Source of the DNA: Pacificispira sp033344895
Lineage (GTDB): Bacteria; Pseudomonadota; Alphaproteobacteria; UBA8366; Aestuariispiraceae
DNA: 64,000 bases
Direction of reading: 5' to 3'
Assembly: GCA_965229685.1 (NCBI GenBank)
Contig: OZ245920.1
Coordinates: 2,604,001-2,668,000 of the forward strand
Below the pieces are notes generated by a model. That model saw only the letters and a list, made by a program, of their open reading frames with translations. It was not told the origin of the DNA and ran no database searches. Position numbers and translations under genes: made by a program. This document shows, in pieces, positions 10,050 through 18,425 of the stretch (position 1 is the stretch's first letter; each line of letters begins with the position of its first letter).

Positions 10050-11255
10050 TCAGCAGCCGTATTGTGCGCCCCGGTCTTCCGCCAGTTTCAACACGGCACG
10101 GCGTGCATTGGGATATTCGCTCCGCAACGTGCTGAACGCGGAGCACGCTTCGGACTTGTTGCCCAGCGCATTCAGGGACATGCCAAGTTTCAACAGGCTG
10201 TCCGGTGCCTTGGCGCTCTTCGGGAACCGGGAATAGACATCCACAAAGGAGAAGGCGGCGTCCCGATAGTTGCTGCGAACATAATATGTCTCACCTAGCC
10301 AATATAACGCGGCGGAGGCAAGCTGATGCTCACCATGCTTGTCGAGGAAGACCTTCAGGGCCGCTTCCGCATCGGCGTAATCGCCCTGACGCATCAGCCC
10401 GAGACTATGGTCATAGAGGGCCTGCGGCTCAGACGGCAGGGCCGCGGTCGCGTTGGAACCCGCCGAGGCGATATCGCCACCCTCTACCGGACCGGAACTC
10501 TGCACGATCGAAGGCAGAGACGGTGCCGAACTGGTGTCGGATCCGGCCGTTGCCGGCGGTGTCGAACCTTGCGTCGCCTGCAAATTGGCCTGCCCACCGA
10601 CGACATTGCCCTGGGCATCGACGATCAGAGTACCCAGCGTCCCGCCTTGCGGCGCGTTGCCACCGCTGCCGGCGCTCTCCGTTCCGGAGGAAGAGATGAT
10701 GGTCGTACCGGATCCCGGAACCGGAATCAGCTGCTGCCCGTTGGATTGCGACGCGTCCGCTGCCTGTCCGCCTGTCTGTTCGGTTGTCTGCCCAAGGGAA
10801 CTCGTCGCCCCGGACTGGTTCGGGGGCACCGGATTTCCCCCTTCAAGTCGCGTCAACCGAAACTCGATATCCTTCATCGCCGTTTCAAGGCGCTGTTCCA
10901 TCTGACGCATCTTGAACTGGACTTCTTCGACCTGGCCCGTCGTGTCGCGCATGCGGCGTTCCAGCTCCTGAATCCGGACCTGGAGGCGCGCCGCGATATC
11001 GCCGGTGACGGCATCGCCGCCCGGGCTGGCGCTATCCTGAGGCGCCAGACTGCTAGGGGCGGGCCCGGTCTGTCCGCGATAGATGTAACGCTGAAGATCC
11101 GCCAGATCGCGCTTCAGGTTCTGGATTTCGCGGGAAAGGTCCTGCGCCGGGGCGGGTGTCGGTGCCGCGGAACCGAGAACGGTAACCGCAATCGCGCACG
11201 CAACCAGCGCGGTCCGGATGGAGGGATTACGCCGTTTGGCTGTCATTACTGTCAT
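10050..11255 (-). CDS. cpoB: Tol-Pal associated periplasmic TPR protein CpoB (YbgF)
   Basis: 401 residues from the ATG at 11253-11255 (another ATG at 11244-11246 is equally possible). Exported: a hydrophobic signal ends near APAQ. An N-terminal coiled coil (SREIQNLKRDLADLQRYI, then VRIQELERRMRD) for trimerisation is followed by a long Ser/Gly/Thr-rich linker and three C-terminal TPR-like repeats (about 275-395), each with the (A/Y)-x-LG or FPxS pattern. In E. coli CpoB links outer-membrane constriction by Tol-Pal to peptidoglycan synthesis. Lies between pal and tilS as expected. Confidence 0.92.
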   Translation of the reverse strand: MTVMTAKRRNPSIRTALVACAIAVTVLGSAAPTPAPAQDLSREIQNLKRDLADLQRYIYRGQTGPAPSSLAPQDSASPGGDAVTGDIAARLQVRIQELERRMRDTTGQVEEVQFKMRQMEQRLETAMKDIEFRLTRLEGGNPVPPNQSGATSSLGQTTEQTGGQAADASQSNGQQLIPVPGSGTTIISSSGTESAGSGGNAPQGGTLGTLIVDAQGNVVGGQANLQATQGSTPPATAGSDTSSAPSLPSIVQSSGPVEGGDIASAGSNATAALPSEPQALYDHSLGLMRQGDYADAEAALKVFLDKHGEHQLASAALYWLGETYYVRSNYRDAAFSFVDVYSRFPKSAKAPDSLLKLGMSLNALGNKSEACSAFSTLRSEYPNARRAVLKLAEDRGAQYGC

Positions 11256-11290
11256 GGTCCAGATGCTGACCCATGTTCGTGGCAACAATA

Positions 11291-11324
11291 GGGCGGCCGT
11301 CGGTTCATATCGCGACGGCCGCCC
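11291..11324 (-). terminator. Strong hairpin between pal and cpoB
   Basis: A perfect 12-bp inverted repeat (GGGCGGCCGTCG at 11291-11302, CGACGGCCGCCC at 11313-11324, 10-base loop) just after the pal stop. On the minus strand it is followed by TATTGTTG rather than a clear U-run. It may act as an attenuator or as an mRNA-stabilising structure that lets abundant pal be expressed above cpoB. Confidence 0.55.
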
Positions 11325-11357
11325 CAATGTTTAAACGCGCTTTGTGAAGCGAAACCG

Positions 11358-11885
11358 TTAGCTGCTGTAGCCACCGGTCAGCACGGTCACGGAACGGCGG
11401 TTCTGAGCCCAGGAGGCTTCGTTCGAACCGGTCGCGACCGGGCGGCTTTCACCCAGCGGCAGGGTCTCGATCCGGCCGGCCGAAATACCGCGTGCGATCA
11501 GATAATCGCGGGCGGCAGCGGCGCGGCGGGCGCTGAGAGCCAAGTTGTAATCGTCGGTACCACGCTCATCCGCGTGACCTTCGATGGTGATGGTAACGGC
11601 CGGGAATGCCGCAAGCCAAGCGGCCTGCGCGTCCAGCGTGCTCTGCGCCTGTGCCGACAGCTCGGAGCTATCGTAAGCGAAGAAGACGCGGTCCCCGGCG
11701 ACCTGCATGAACTGTTCGATCGAGCCTTCGGCCGGACCCGACGGGGCGGGCGGCGGCGGCGGCGGCGCCGGCTGAGCCGTTTGGGTGTTGCCGGTGTCGT
11801 TCGTCGCGACGGCTTCTTCCTCGTTGGTCGAGCAAGCGGCGACCAGGGTCGCGGCGGCCAGCAAGGCAATAACTTTCAAGCGCAT
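11358..11885 (-). CDS. pal: Peptidoglycan-associated lipoprotein Pal
   Basis: 175 residues from the ATG at 11883-11885. A lipoprotein signal with lipobox LVAAC (Cys18) anchors it to the outer membrane. A Pro/Ala linker (about 38-52) leads to an OmpA-like domain with the peptidoglycan-binding signature ITIEGHADERGTDDYNLALSARRA and the terminal NRRSVTVL. It binds diaminopimelate in the wall and TolB in the periplasm. The reading frame extends 39 codons upstream, but the lipobox fixes the start. A good promoter lies upstream (11992-12021), so pal can be transcribed apart from tolB. Confidence 0.97.
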   Translation of the reverse strand: MRLKVIALLAAATLVAACSTNEEEAVATNDTGNTQTAQPAPPPPPPAPSGPAEGSIEQFMQVAGDRVFFAYDSSELSAQAQSTLDAQAAWLAAFPAVTITIEGHADERGTDDYNLALSARRAAAARDYLIARGISAGRIETLPLGESRPVATGSNEASWAQNRRSVTVLTGGYSS

Positions 11886-11991
11886 TGAGGTACCCCCTAC
11901 GCGGTCGCCGCAGTTATCGGGCGACGTGTACATCTCGTGTTCTGCCGACGTCGAGTGAACATGCGAACCATCCTCACCCTTCGGCGGTGCA

Positions 11992-12021
11992 ATAATAAGC
12001 ATGTCGGAATTCGGTTTTCAA
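11992..12021 (-). promoter_or_regulatory. Sigma-70-type promoter for pal
   Basis: Minus strand reads TTGAAA (12021-12016), 18 bases, TATTAT (11997-11992): 5/6 matches to each consensus hexamer. It sits in the 217-base gap between tolB and pal, about 107 bases before the pal start. Confidence 0.6.
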
Positions 12022-12102
12022 TAGAATCCGGAAGGATTCCCTGCATATTTCCTAATCTGTAGCAATTGTGACTGCCCGTGATTTCGCCCCCTATGGTTAA
12101 CG

Positions 12103-13428
12103 CTACCGATTGAGAGGCGACCAGGCCGGGTCCGCCGCCAGTCCCGGTGTCGGAATCCGGCGTTCGTTATAGCCTGTCACATCGATGGAATAGAGGAACG
12201 AGGTCGCGTCTTCGCCGCGTGTCTCTCGATAGTACATCAAAACCCGACCGTTCGGCGACCAGGTCGGACCTTCATTGTGATAGCCCTGCACCAGAAGTCG
12301 CTCACCGGTTCCGTCCGGACGCATCACGCCGATATAGAACTGGCCCTGCAGGATTTTCGTGAAGGCGATCAGATCACCGCGCGGCGACCAGACCGGTGTA
12401 CCGTAGCGCCCTTCCCCGAAGCTGATGCGATGCTGGTCCGTCCCGTCCGCATTCATGACATAAATCTGTTGCGTACCGCCACGGTCGGATTCGAACACGA
12501 TACGCTGCCCGTCTGCGGAGAAGCTGGGCGACGTGTCGATCGACGGATCTTTGGTCAGTCGCGTCGACTGCCGCGTCCGCAGGTCCATGACGTAGATCTC
12601 GGAATTGCCGCGATCCTCATAGGTCAGCACGACCCGGTTTCCATCCGGCGAGAAGCGCGGCGAGAAGGTCATCCCATTGAACGGTCCCAGCACCTCGCGA
12701 CGTCCCGTTTCCAGATTGAAGAGATAGACGCGCGGGGTGTTGTCATAGAAATCGAGATAGACGATTTCCTTGCGGGCCGGCGAGAAGCGCGGCTTAACGA
12801 CAAGGCTGCTGCCGTCGGTCAGATAGCGATGGTTGGCACCATCCTGATCCATGATGGCGAGGCGATGGGTACGATTGTCCTTCGGGCCGCTCTTCGCGAC
12901 ATAAACGATCTGGCTGTCGAAATAGCCGTCTTCGCCTGTGATCCGCTTGTAGATCGCGTCGGAGACCACATGCGCGACCCGTCGCCAGTTGGCGCCGTCA
13001 GCCGAATAGCGCCGTCCCAGCATGTGCTCCGCAGCGAAGACGTCCCACAACCGGAACTCGACCGAAACCCGGCCGTCCGGTTCCACGGTCACCTTGCCGC
13101 TGACCAGTGCCTGGGCGTCGATCTTGCGCCAGGAATCGAAGCGCGGACGGACCGCCAGGCTCTTGGAATCCTGGTTGAAGGCCGCGCGGTCAATGGCCCG
13201 GAACAGGCCGGAGTTGACCAGGTTGGCTTGAACCACATCGGCGATCTGGCGGCCGAGTTCACCTTCCTGCTGATTGAGACCGAAAAATTCCGGGATCGCG
13301 ATCGGCAGCGGCTCGATATTGCCGCGCGTGATGTCGATCCGGACTTCCGCCCGGACAGACGCGGTCGTGAATACGACCGCGGCCAGGGCCAGGATCATTG
13401 CCAGTGAGGTAACGAAGGCGCGTCTCAT
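12103..13428 (-). CDS. tolB: Tol-Pal periplasmic beta-propeller protein TolB
   Basis: 441 residues from the ATG at 13426-13428, picked because GAGG sits 6 bases upstream; an ATG two codons earlier is also possible. A signal peptide (hydrophobic core about 8-22, ending VRA) is followed by the N-terminal domain (VRIDITRGNIEPLPIAIPEF, then QIADVVQANLVNSGLF). The C-terminal six-bladed propeller has WD40-like repeats with SPDG, SADG, SPRGD and SPNGR turns. TolB connects Pal with TolA in the periplasm and is needed for outer-membrane constriction at division. Confidence 0.97.
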   Translation of the reverse strand: MRRAFVTSLAMILALAAVVFTTASVRAEVRIDITRGNIEPLPIAIPEFFGLNQQEGELGRQIADVVQANLVNSGLFRAIDRAAFNQDSKSLAVRPRFDSWRKIDAQALVSGKVTVEPDGRVSVEFRLWDVFAAEHMLGRRYSADGANWRRVAHVVSDAIYKRITGEDGYFDSQIVYVAKSGPKDNRTHRLAIMDQDGANHRYLTDGSSLVVKPRFSPARKEIVYLDFYDNTPRVYLFNLETGRREVLGPFNGMTFSPRFSPDGNRVVLTYEDRGNSEIYVMDLRTRQSTRLTKDPSIDTSPSFSADGQRIVFESDRGGTQQIYVMNADGTDQHRISFGEGRYGTPVWSPRGDLIAFTKILQGQFYIGVMRPDGTGERLLVQGYHNEGPTWSPNGRVLMYYRETRGEDATSFLYSIDVTGYNERRIPTPGLAADPAWSPLNR

Positions 13429-13499
13429 TCCCATCCTCGCTTGGCCCGTCGGGCCTTTAGTAAACAGTACCGACATCCGGCACACCATTCCGCCACGGA

Positions 13500-14486
13500 T
13501 CAGAAAACCATATCCCGCGGCGAGAAGGTCAGAATGATCTTGTTCCATTCACCATATTTGCCATCCGGTAGTTTCAGCGGCTGACACCGCAGAACCGCAC
13601 GAACGACACTTTCACCGAACTGCTTAGTAGCCGATTCCGACAATTCTGTGACGCTGGCAGTTCCCACCGTCTTGTCCCGGTTCATGACGATCTCGACCAC
13701 CGCCTGCATGTCCTGAACATTCGCCGCACCGACCGGCGGATTCCAGCAACGCACGATCTGATCCCGAACAACGGCCAGTTCGGAATCGGTCAGCCCGGGG
13801 GAGGACACACGGGTCTGTGCAGGCTTCGGTTCCTCCTTCTGCCGGCTCAGCGCGGCGGCGACCGCATCATTCAGCGTCGTCTTTTCCTTCTCCTCCGGCT
13901 TCGGTGGCGGAGGCGGCGCCTCTTCGACCTTTGCCAGCGTATTCAGAACCGAGGACGCAAAGTCCTGCTTCGGCTTCTCCGGCTCCGGCGGTTTGGCCGG
14001 CGGCTGGAAGGCAGGCGCGGGTGTCGGGGCCGGCGGCGGTTCCGGCTTCGGCTCAGGCTCGGGTTTCGGTTCCGGTTTCGGCTCAGGCTTGGGCTCCGGC
14101 ACAGGCTCCGGTTCCGGCTTGGGCTCCGGCACAGGTTCCGGTTCCGGCTTGGGTTCCGGCACAGGTTCCGGTTCCGGCTCAGGCTCCGGCGGAGGCGGAG
14201 GCGGAGGCGGAGGCGGCGGCGGTGGCGGAGGTGGCGGCGCAGGCGGCGGCGGCGGCTCCGGTTTCGGTTCCGGCTTGGGCTCTGGTTTAGGCTCGAGCTC
14301 AGGTTCCGGCTTGGGTTCCGGTTCGGGGGCTGGCTGTGCCTGCGCGATATCGGCCTCGGTCACAACCTCGAACGACTGCTCGCTGCCCAGCTCCACGAGG
14401 TCGCGGTCGCTGCTGGGCCAACGGATCACCGCGGCGATCAGGATCGCGATGTGAAACAGAATGGAGAAGACCAGAGGGCCGCGCAT
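13500..14486 (-). CDS. tolA: TolA-like energy-transducing protein with very long Pro/Glu/Lys linker
   Basis: 328 residues. One N-terminal transmembrane helix (about 5-22) contacts TolQ/TolR. The middle (about 50-160) is almost entirely Pro, Glu and Lys, with EPKPEP repeats and about 17 prolines in a row, in place of the alpha-helical domain of E. coli TolA; this is common in alphaproteobacteria. The C-terminal domain resembles TonB/TolA-III: VVRDQIVRCWNPP, AVVEIVMNRD, VRAVLRCQPLKLP, with two cysteines able to pair. It carries proton-motive energy from TolQR to TolB-Pal. Confidence 0.93.
   Translation of the reverse strand: MRGPLVFSILFHIAILIAAVIRWPSSDRDLVELGSEQSFEVVTEADIAQAQPAPEPEPKPEPELEPKPEPKPEPKPEPPPPPAPPPPPPPPPPPPPPPPPEPEPEPEPVPEPKPEPEPVPEPKPEPEPVPEPKPEPKPEPKPEPEPKPEPPPAPTPAPAFQPPAKPPEPEKPKQDFASSVLNTLAKVEEAPPPPPKPEEKEKTTLNDAVAAALSRQKEEPKPAQTRVSSPGLTDSELAVVRDQIVRCWNPPVGAANVQDMQAVVEIVMNRDKTVGTASVTELSESATKQFGESVVRAVLRCQPLKLPDGKYGEWNKIILTFSPRDMVF
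14089..14178. repeat. Three tandem 30-bp repeats inside tolA
   Basis: Copies at 14089-14118, 14119-14148 and 14149-14178 differ by one or two bases. Each encodes ten residues of the Pro-Glu/Pro-Lys linker, so gain or loss of a copy keeps the frame. Confidence 0.9.
14188..14258. repeat. GGAGGC/GGC microsatellite coding for polyproline in tolA
   Basis: A run of GGAGGC and GGC units on the plus strand; on the coding strand it gives five prolines, one alanine and about 17 prolines. A likely site of in-frame length variation. Confidence 0.85.
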
Positions 14487-14525
14487 GATGAACGTCGTCA
14501 GTCCTTGATACCGTGTTGTCTAACC

Positions 14526-14984
14526 TTATTGCGCCCGGGATTCCTGGACGTCCGGCAGCTTGGCCAGCAGGGCGACCTTCTTGAAGCCGGCGGCACTGAT
14601 CTTGCCCATTACCTCCATGACGCGTCCGTAGTGGATCGATGCGTCACCGCGCACGAAGATGCGGATATCGGGATTGGCGCCGTGGGTCGCAACCAGAGTG
14701 GCTACCAGGCGCGCCAGATCCGTCGGTTCCTCATCCAGGAAGACGTCGCCGTCCTTGTTGACGGTGACGATCAGCGGCTCGTCACTGTCATTCAGGGTCG
14801 CCGCCTCGGTTTTCGGCAGATCAACCGGCACACCAACGGAAAGCAGTGGTGCGGTCACCATGAAGACGATCAGGAGAACCAGCATCACGTCGACAAAGGG
14901 CGTGACGTTGATTTCGGAGACCGGGCGATAGCGTTTGCGACGAAGTCCGGGACGGATACCGCCGCTGTCGAGATTGGCACCCAT
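14526..14984 (-). CDS. tolR: Tol-Pal proton channel subunit TolR (ExbD family)
   Basis: 152 residues. A basic N-terminus (RRKRYRPVSEINVTPFVDVMLVLLIVFMV) leads into a single transmembrane helix with the channel aspartate in TPFVDVMLVLLI. The periplasmic domain has the LPKTEA and VTVNKDGDVFLDEEP segments and ends in the helix GRVMEVMGKISAAGFKKVALL. It forms the proton path with TolQ and drives TolA. It follows tolQ by 5 bases and precedes tolA by 39 bases. Confidence 0.97.
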   Translation of the reverse strand: MGANLDSGGIRPGLRRKRYRPVSEINVTPFVDVMLVLLIVFMVTAPLLSVGVPVDLPKTEAATLNDSDEPLIVTVNKDGDVFLDEEPTDLARLVATLVATHGANPDIRIFVRGDASIHYGRVMEVMGKISAAGFKKVALLAKLPDVQESRAQ

Positions 14985-14989
14985 TCCGA

Positions 14990-15739
14990 TCAGCTCCGGT
15001 CGTCCAGCTGGCGCGAGATGATCGCACCGAACTCACCGGCAAAGCTTTCCAGCCGCCCGGCATAACGCCCCAGATCGGACGACAGCTTGTTGAAGGCAAG
15101 CGTCGCCGGAATGGCCGCAACCAGCCCCAGCGCCGTCGCGAAAAGGGCCTCCGCGATCCCGGGCGCGACCACGGCGAGGCTGGTCTGGTTGGTGGCCGCG
15201 ATGGAGGAAAAGGAGTTCATGATCCCCCAGACCGTTCCGAACAGACCAACGAAGGGCGCCGCCGACCCGACCGATGCCAGGAAGGGCAGATAGCGTTCCA
15301 GCTTATCGATCTCCCGGTTCATGGTTAGCTGCATCACCCGCTCGATGCGTTGCTGCAGGCCGACAGCCGAACCGGACGAGACCCGTCCGGCGGAGCGCTC
15401 CCATTCGCGCATGGCGGAGGAAAAGACGGAAGACATCGGATCGGCCGGATACTGTCCGATCCGGCCATACAGTTCCTCCAGCGAGCCGCCCGACCAGAAG
15501 GCGTCCTCGAACCGGTTGGCCAGTCGGGCCATGCGGCGAAAACGCAGGCTTTTCTCGAAAATGATTGCCCAGGTCCAGATCGACGCGAAGATCAGAATCA
15601 TCATGACGATCTTCACGACGATATCTGCCTGTAGGAACAGCGAGAAGATCGACATCTCATCTCCGCCGACAGGCAACTGCCCGGCGATAACAGTATCGAC
15701 GATACCGGTGGCGGCTGTGCCCCCCGTTTGCTCTTCCAT
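14990..15739 (-). CDS. tolQ: Tol-Pal proton channel subunit TolQ (ExbB/MotA family)
   Basis: 249 residues, inner membrane. Three hydrophobic helices: one near 30-52 (DIVVKIVMMILIFASIWTW) and two after 140, with FVGLFGTVWGIMNSF and VAPGIAEALFATALGLVAAIPATLAFN, the most conserved parts of the ExbB/TolQ family. The long cytoplasmic loop lies between helices 1 and 2. It starts 3 bases after the ybgC stop. Confidence 0.97.
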   Translation of the reverse strand: MEEQTGGTAATGIVDTVIAGQLPVGGDEMSIFSLFLQADIVVKIVMMILIFASIWTWAIIFEKSLRFRRMARLANRFEDAFWSGGSLEELYGRIGQYPADPMSSVFSSAMREWERSAGRVSSGSAVGLQQRIERVMQLTMNREIDKLERYLPFLASVGSAAPFVGLFGTVWGIMNSFSSIAATNQTSLAVVAPGIAEALFATALGLVAAIPATLAFNKLSSDLGRYAGRLESFAGEFGAIISRQLDDRS

Positions 15740-15742
15740 GAT

Positions 15743-16180
15743 CTACCCTTTTCTTTCCTCTTGGACACCGCACAGGCCGACCAGGTCCTGGCGCACATGC
15801 GGCGGCAGACGCGACGGGCGGCCCGAAGCGTCTACCACTCCCAAAGTGACGGCCAATTCGCACAAGATCGTGTCATTTCTAAGGACATGTTGGGCCATTT
15901 CGAACTTCGCGCCATGGACCCGTGTGAGCCGGGTCTCGACCCGCAGAAGGTCGTCCAAACGCGCCGGTTTGAGATAGTCCACCATGCAGCGTCGTACAAC
16001 GAATCCCAATCCGTGATCCTGCGCCATGGTCCGATGATCATGGCCCAGATCACGCAGGAATTCGGTGCGTCCGCGTTCCGCGAATTTCAGGTAGTTGGCG
16101 TAGTAGACGATGCCGCCGGAATCCGTGTCCTCGTAGTAAACCCGGATATCGGTGGTGTGTACCGGATCGTTAGCCGCCAT
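15743..16180 (-). CDS. ybgC: Tol-Pal associated acyl-CoA thioesterase YbgC
   Basis: 145 residues from the ATG at 16178-16180, overlapping the ruvB end by 11 bases. A hot-dog fold thioesterase of the 4-hydroxybenzoyl-CoA thioesterase group: VYYEDTDSGGIVYYANYLKFAERGRTEFL contains the catalytic Asp. The extra 24 upstream codons in the open frame lie in ruvB and lack family similarity. In other proteobacteria YbgC acts on phospholipid-linked acyl thioesters at the inner membrane and is nearly always first in the tol-pal operon. Confidence 0.95.
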   Translation of the reverse strand: MAANDPVHTTDIRVYYEDTDSGGIVYYANYLKFAERGRTEFLRDLGHDHRTMAQDHGLGFVVRRCMVDYLKPARLDDLLRVETRLTRVHGAKFEMAQHVLRNDTILCELAVTLGVVDASGRPSRLPPHVRQDLVGLCGVQEERKG

Positions 16181-17240
16181 TGTCGCTCCCGTTCGTCGGT
16201 ACGTTCTTCTGCAGCAGGTCCAGCTGCGCGGCGGTTGTCGCCGGCATCTCAAGACCGATATAGGCCCAGCCCTGCCGCGTCAGCATGCGCCCGCGCGGCG
16301 TGCGCTGGACGAGGCCCTGCTGGATCAGGAACGGCTCCACGACTTCTTCCAGGACATCCCGTTCGTTCCCCAGCGCGGCGGCCAGTGTCTCCGCGCCGAC
16401 CGGTCCGCCGCCATAGTTTTCCGCGATATTGCCAAGGTAGCGCCGGTCCATGGCATCCAGCCCCCGCGCATCAACGTCCAGACGCAGCAAGGCACGGTCG
16501 GCCGCACCGGCATCGATCGCGCCCTCTCCCGCGACGGCGGCGAAATCGCGGACCCGACGCAGAAGCCGGTTGGCGACGCGAGGCGTTCCCCGGCTGCGGC
16601 GCGCCACTTCCCGCGCCCCGTCACCGGTCATTTCCATGGACAGAACCCGGGCAGCCCGTCGGACGATCTCGGTCAGTTCGTCCTCGGTATAGAAATTCAT
16701 GTGCAGCGGGATGCCAAAGCGTTCGCGCAACGGCGTCGTGATCAGGCCGGCCCGCGTCGTCGCCGCCACAAGCGTAAAGGGCGGCAGGTCGATCCGCACA
16801 GACCGCGCAGCCGGCCCTTCCCCGATGATCAGGTCGAGCTGAAAGTCTTCCATCGCCGGGTAGAGAATTTCCTCCACGGCCGGGGACAGCCGATGAATTT
16901 CATCGATGAAGAGGACATCGCGCGGCTGCAGGTTGGTCAGCAGCGCCGCGAGGTCCCCCGCCTTCGCGATGACCGGGCCGGACGTTGCGCGGAAACCGAC
17001 CCCCAATTCCCGGCTGACGATCTGCGCCAGGGTGGTCTTGCCCAGGCCGGGCGGTCCGTAGAACAGCACATGATCCATCGCCTCGCCGCGTCCGCGCGCC
17101 GCATCCACGAAGATCTTCAGGTTCTCCTTGACCGCGCCCTGGCCGACGAACTCGTCGAGCGTCAGCGGCCGGACCGTGCTGTCGCGCTGATCTTCCTCCG
17201 CCGCCTGCGGGCTGACCATGCGGTCACCGCCATCGCTCAT
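16170..17240 (-). CDS. ruvB: Holliday junction branch-migration helicase RuvB
   Basis: 356 residues. AAA+ motor that drives branch migration with RuvA. Walker A GPPGLGKT, Walker B LFIDEIHRL, sensor 1 VAATTRAG and the arginine-finger segment RERFGI are all present, and the C-terminal winged helix ends FLIQQGLVQRTPRGRMLT. Overlaps ruvA by 4 bases and ybgC by 11 bases, so recombination and Tol genes share one transcript. Confidence 0.98.
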   Translation of the reverse strand: MSDGGDRMVSPQAAEEDQRDSTVRPLTLDEFVGQGAVKENLKIFVDAARGRGEAMDHVLFYGPPGLGKTTLAQIVSRELGVGFRATSGPVIAKAGDLAALLTNLQPRDVLFIDEIHRLSPAVEEILYPAMEDFQLDLIIGEGPAARSVRIDLPPFTLVAATTRAGLITTPLRERFGIPLHMNFYTEDELTEIVRRAARVLSMEMTGDGAREVARRSRGTPRVANRLLRRVRDFAAVAGEGAIDAGAADRALLRLDVDARGLDAMDRRYLGNIAENYGGGPVGAETLAAALGNERDVLEEVVEPFLIQQGLVQRTPRGRMLTRQGWAYIGLEMPATTAAQLDLLQKNVPTNGSDNGG

Positions 17241-17851
17241 CGGCTAAGCTCCTTCAGCGCGCCCCGGATCAGGGCCGACACATCGCCGCCGCCGTCCCGC
17301 GACGCCTTGGCAACGGCCGTGAACGCCTCGCTGCGGCCATAGCCGAGATTGATCAGCGCGGAAACCGCATCTTCCGAGGCCCCGGCATCGACCAGCGCGG
17401 AAGCACCAGACGGCGCGCCGCCGGCGGTCGCGGCCGGTCCCAGGGCCATGCCACCAACCTTGTCCTTCAGTTCGGAAACAATTCGCTGCGCCAGTTTCGG
17501 CCCGACTCCATTGGCCCGTGCCACGGCGGCCTTGTCCTGGGCCGCCACGGCCTGAACCAGCGCCTCCGGCGTCAACACGGACAGGATCGCAAGCGCGACC
17601 CGCGCGCCGACTCCCTGAACCGTGGTCAGCAGGCGAAACCAGTCGCGCTCCCCCCGGTCCAGGAAACCGTACAGATTGATATGATCCTCACGAACATGGG
17701 TCTCGATCTCCAGGCGGATCGCCTCCCCCCGGCCCGGCAGCAGACCAAGGGTCCGCGTCGAGCAGTGCACGAGATAGCCGACCCCGCCGACATCGATGAT
17801 CAGCGTATCATCGTCGACATCGTCCAGAATGCCCTTCAAGCGCGCGAACAT
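17237..17851 (-). CDS. ruvA: Holliday junction DNA-binding subunit RuvA
   Basis: 204 residues from the ATG at 17849-17851. Begins MFARLKGILDDVDDDTLIIDVGGVGYLV (OB fold). Two helix-hairpin-helix motifs follow (LTTVQGVGARVALAILS and ANGVGPKLAQRIVSELKD), and a C-terminal domain III contacts RuvB (INLGYGRSEAFTAV). It tetramerises on four-way junctions. It lies 10 bases downstream of ruvC. Confidence 0.97.
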   Translation of the reverse strand: MFARLKGILDDVDDDTLIIDVGGVGYLVHCSTRTLGLLPGRGEAIRLEIETHVREDHINLYGFLDRGERDWFRLLTTVQGVGARVALAILSVLTPEALVQAVAAQDKAAVARANGVGPKLAQRIVSELKDKVGGMALGPAATAGGAPSGASALVDAGASEDAVSALINLGYGRSEAFTAVAKASRDGGGDVSALIRGALKELSR

Positions 17852-17861
17852 GTCCTGCCCC

Positions 17862-18365
17862 TTATCGCGTGCCGACACCGGCGGCCCAGCGCCGGTCGGT
17901 ATCTGCATGATGGCCATGACAGATCGCAACGGCCAGGGCATCGGCCGCATCCTCGGTATCGGGATTGCACCCCGGCAGCAGCGTTCGCACCATGATCCCG
18001 ATCTGGTCCTTCGTCGCGCCGCCGGTTCCGACGACGGCCTGTTTCACCGACTTTGCCGCATATTCCGAAACGGCCAGCCCGAACAGGGCCGGAACCAGCA
18101 GAACCACGCCGCGGGCATGGCCCAGCTTCAATGTGGTGCCCGGATTTTTGTTCAGAAAGGTTTCCTCGACACCGGCTTCATCCGGCTGCCATTCGCGGAT
18201 GACGTCGCAAACGCCATCGTGCAGGGCTTTCAGGCGATCCGCCATGGGTTCGTTGCCGGGCGGGTGCACCGTCCCGCAGGCAACAAACCTCAGATGGCCG
18301 TCGCGGCTATCCACGACACCCCAGCCGGTATGCCTGAGACCCGGATCGAGACCGAGAATGCGCAT
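17862..18365 (-). CDS. ruvC: Holliday junction resolvase RuvC
   Basis: 167 residues from the ATG at 18363-18365, chosen over an upstream TTG because the family starts MRILGLDPG and AAGAG lies just upstream. The acidic catalytic residues are in LGLDPG, VEETFLNKN and EDAADALAVAICH. Cuts four-way DNA junctions symmetrically after RuvAB has moved them. The canonical yebC-ruvC-ruvA-ruvB order is intact. Confidence 0.97.
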   Translation of the reverse strand: MRILGLDPGLRHTGWGVVDSRDGHLRFVACGTVHPPGNEPMADRLKALHDGVCDVIREWQPDEAGVEETFLNKNPGTTLKLGHARGVVLLVPALFGLAVSEYAAKSVKQAVVGTGGATKDQIGIMVRTLLPGCNPDTEDAADALAVAICHGHHADTDRRWAAGVGTR

Positions 18366-18425
18366 TTCTCTTACCAAACTCCCCAAACCGGTCGAACCGC
18401 CGGCCGGGGCTTGTTGCGCCTCGGC

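Noticed and set aside
8701..10236. A 511-codon plus-strand frame opposite tilS
   Set aside because: Low-complexity, Arg/Pro/Gln-rich translation without family features; tilS is clearly real on the other strand.
12277..13407. A 376-codon plus-strand frame opposite tolB
   Set aside because: Shadow of tolB; no ribosome site and no protein-like pattern.
14089..14178. Short regular repeats suggesting a CRISPR array
   Set aside because: The three 30-bp units are directly adjacent with no spacers and lie in the tolA reading frame.
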